Of a stretch of DNA of 64,000 nt, positions 63,899 through 64,000 are shown piece by piece. Position 1 is the first letter of the stretch; each line of letters begins with the position of its first letter. Source of the stretch: Asticcacaulis sp. ZE23SCel15 (GTDB lineage: Bacteria; Pseudomonadota; Alphaproteobacteria; Caulobacterales; Caulobacteraceae); NCBI RefSeq assembly GCF_030505395.1, contig NZ_CP130044.1:2093001-2157000 (forward strand). The letters are read 5' to 3'. A program made the translations under genes and the position numbers. The notes beneath the pieces were generated by a model. The model made no database searches and had not been told where the DNA came from. It saw only the letters and a program-made list of their open reading frames with translations.

Positions 63899-64000
63899 AT
63901 GTCGGTGAGTAAGCTTGCGCTTGATGATTACCTTCCCTACCGTTTGTCGGTAGCGTCGAACGCCGTCAGCACGCTTATTTCAACCGCTTACGACAGCATC
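63899..64000 (+). CDS. MarR family regulator (N-terminal part only)
   Basis: Thirty-four residues are visible before the right edge: MSVSKLALDDYLPYRLSVAS followed by NAVSTLISTAYDSI. LxDYLPYRLS followed by a NAVS helix is a usual start of MarR-family winged-helix proteins of alphaproteobacteria. CAGGAGG lies upstream. The DNA-binding domain and target are not visible. Confidence 0.75.
   Translation, partial: MSVSKLALDDYLPYRLSVASNAVSTLISTAYDSI

Overview
The window is chromosomal DNA from an alphaproteobacterium, most likely a member of the Caulobacteraceae close to Asticcacaulis. Pointers are the mreB-mreC-mreD-mrdA-rodA cell-shape operon, a TipN-like polarity protein, an xseB-ispA-dxs block, a Caulobacter-type sugar-acid dehydratase locus, an ECF sigma factor with a ChrR-type zinc anti-sigma factor, Coq7, DsbB and a GluQ-RS. 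GC is moderately high, lower than I would expect for Caulobacter itself. I found no rRNA, tRNA, CRISPR array, transposase, integrase or phage gene. The genus is an inference from memory of gene families, not from a search.

Layout. 1-3.6 kb: the start of a LemA lipoprotein gene, a Sel1-repeat gene broken at a G8 tract, a GNAT acetyltransferase, and alanine dehydrogenase divergent from an Lrp-type regulator. 3.85-9.3 kb: an oxidative-stress module in which an ECF sigma factor and ChrR sit between a DUF1365/flavin oxidoreductase operon and a DUF2177/cyclopropane-synthase-type methyltransferase pair. Two back-to-back TGATCC-N18 promoters lie in the divergent gap. 9.4-13.4 kb: histidine phosphatase, then xseB, ispA and dxs (isoprenoid precursors). 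13.4-19.4 kb: small membrane and RcnB-like proteins, an AbgT transporter, an O-antigen ligase-like protein, and two paralogous HAMP receptors with no output domain. 19.5-24.7 kb: a sugar-acid catabolic locus (IlvD/Edd dehydratase, periplasmic aldose epimerase, FadR/GntR regulator, AraD1/XylX-type dehydratase) with a shared candidate operator. 24.8-40.5 kb: housekeeping genes (S9 peptidase, miaA, Mrp ATPase, old yellow enzyme, folA, thyA, a divergent ilvC, a tRNA1Val-type methyltransferase, polyprenyl synthase, acyltransferase, WecA/MraY-like transferase, aspartate transaminase, TVP38 protein). 40.8-46.9 kb: the elongasome operon. 47-58.6 kb: prolyl aminopeptidase, an MFS transporter, dipeptide epimerase overlapping a tipN-like gene, a glyoxalase II gene interrupted by an in-frame stop, a methyltransferase, sixA, pyrD and an esterase. 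58.6-64 kb: a cold-shock gene with a long leader, gluQ-RS, an HNH protein, coq7-DUF1003, dsbB, yqaA and the start of a marR gene.

Between the genes lies a dispersed family of GC-rich palindromic repeats with at least eleven copies. They are often inverted pairs and mostly lie just past stop codons. Two of them appear to have supplied the last codons of the genes they touch (ilvC and the MFS transporter). A second, unrelated 47-base palindrome occurs twice. The most notable items are the divergent ECF promoter pair with its possible modified-fatty-acid genes, the glyoxalase II gene with an amber codon before an intact C-terminal domain, the output-less HAMP receptor pair with a conserved C-terminal peptide, and the G8 frameshift in the Sel1 gene.
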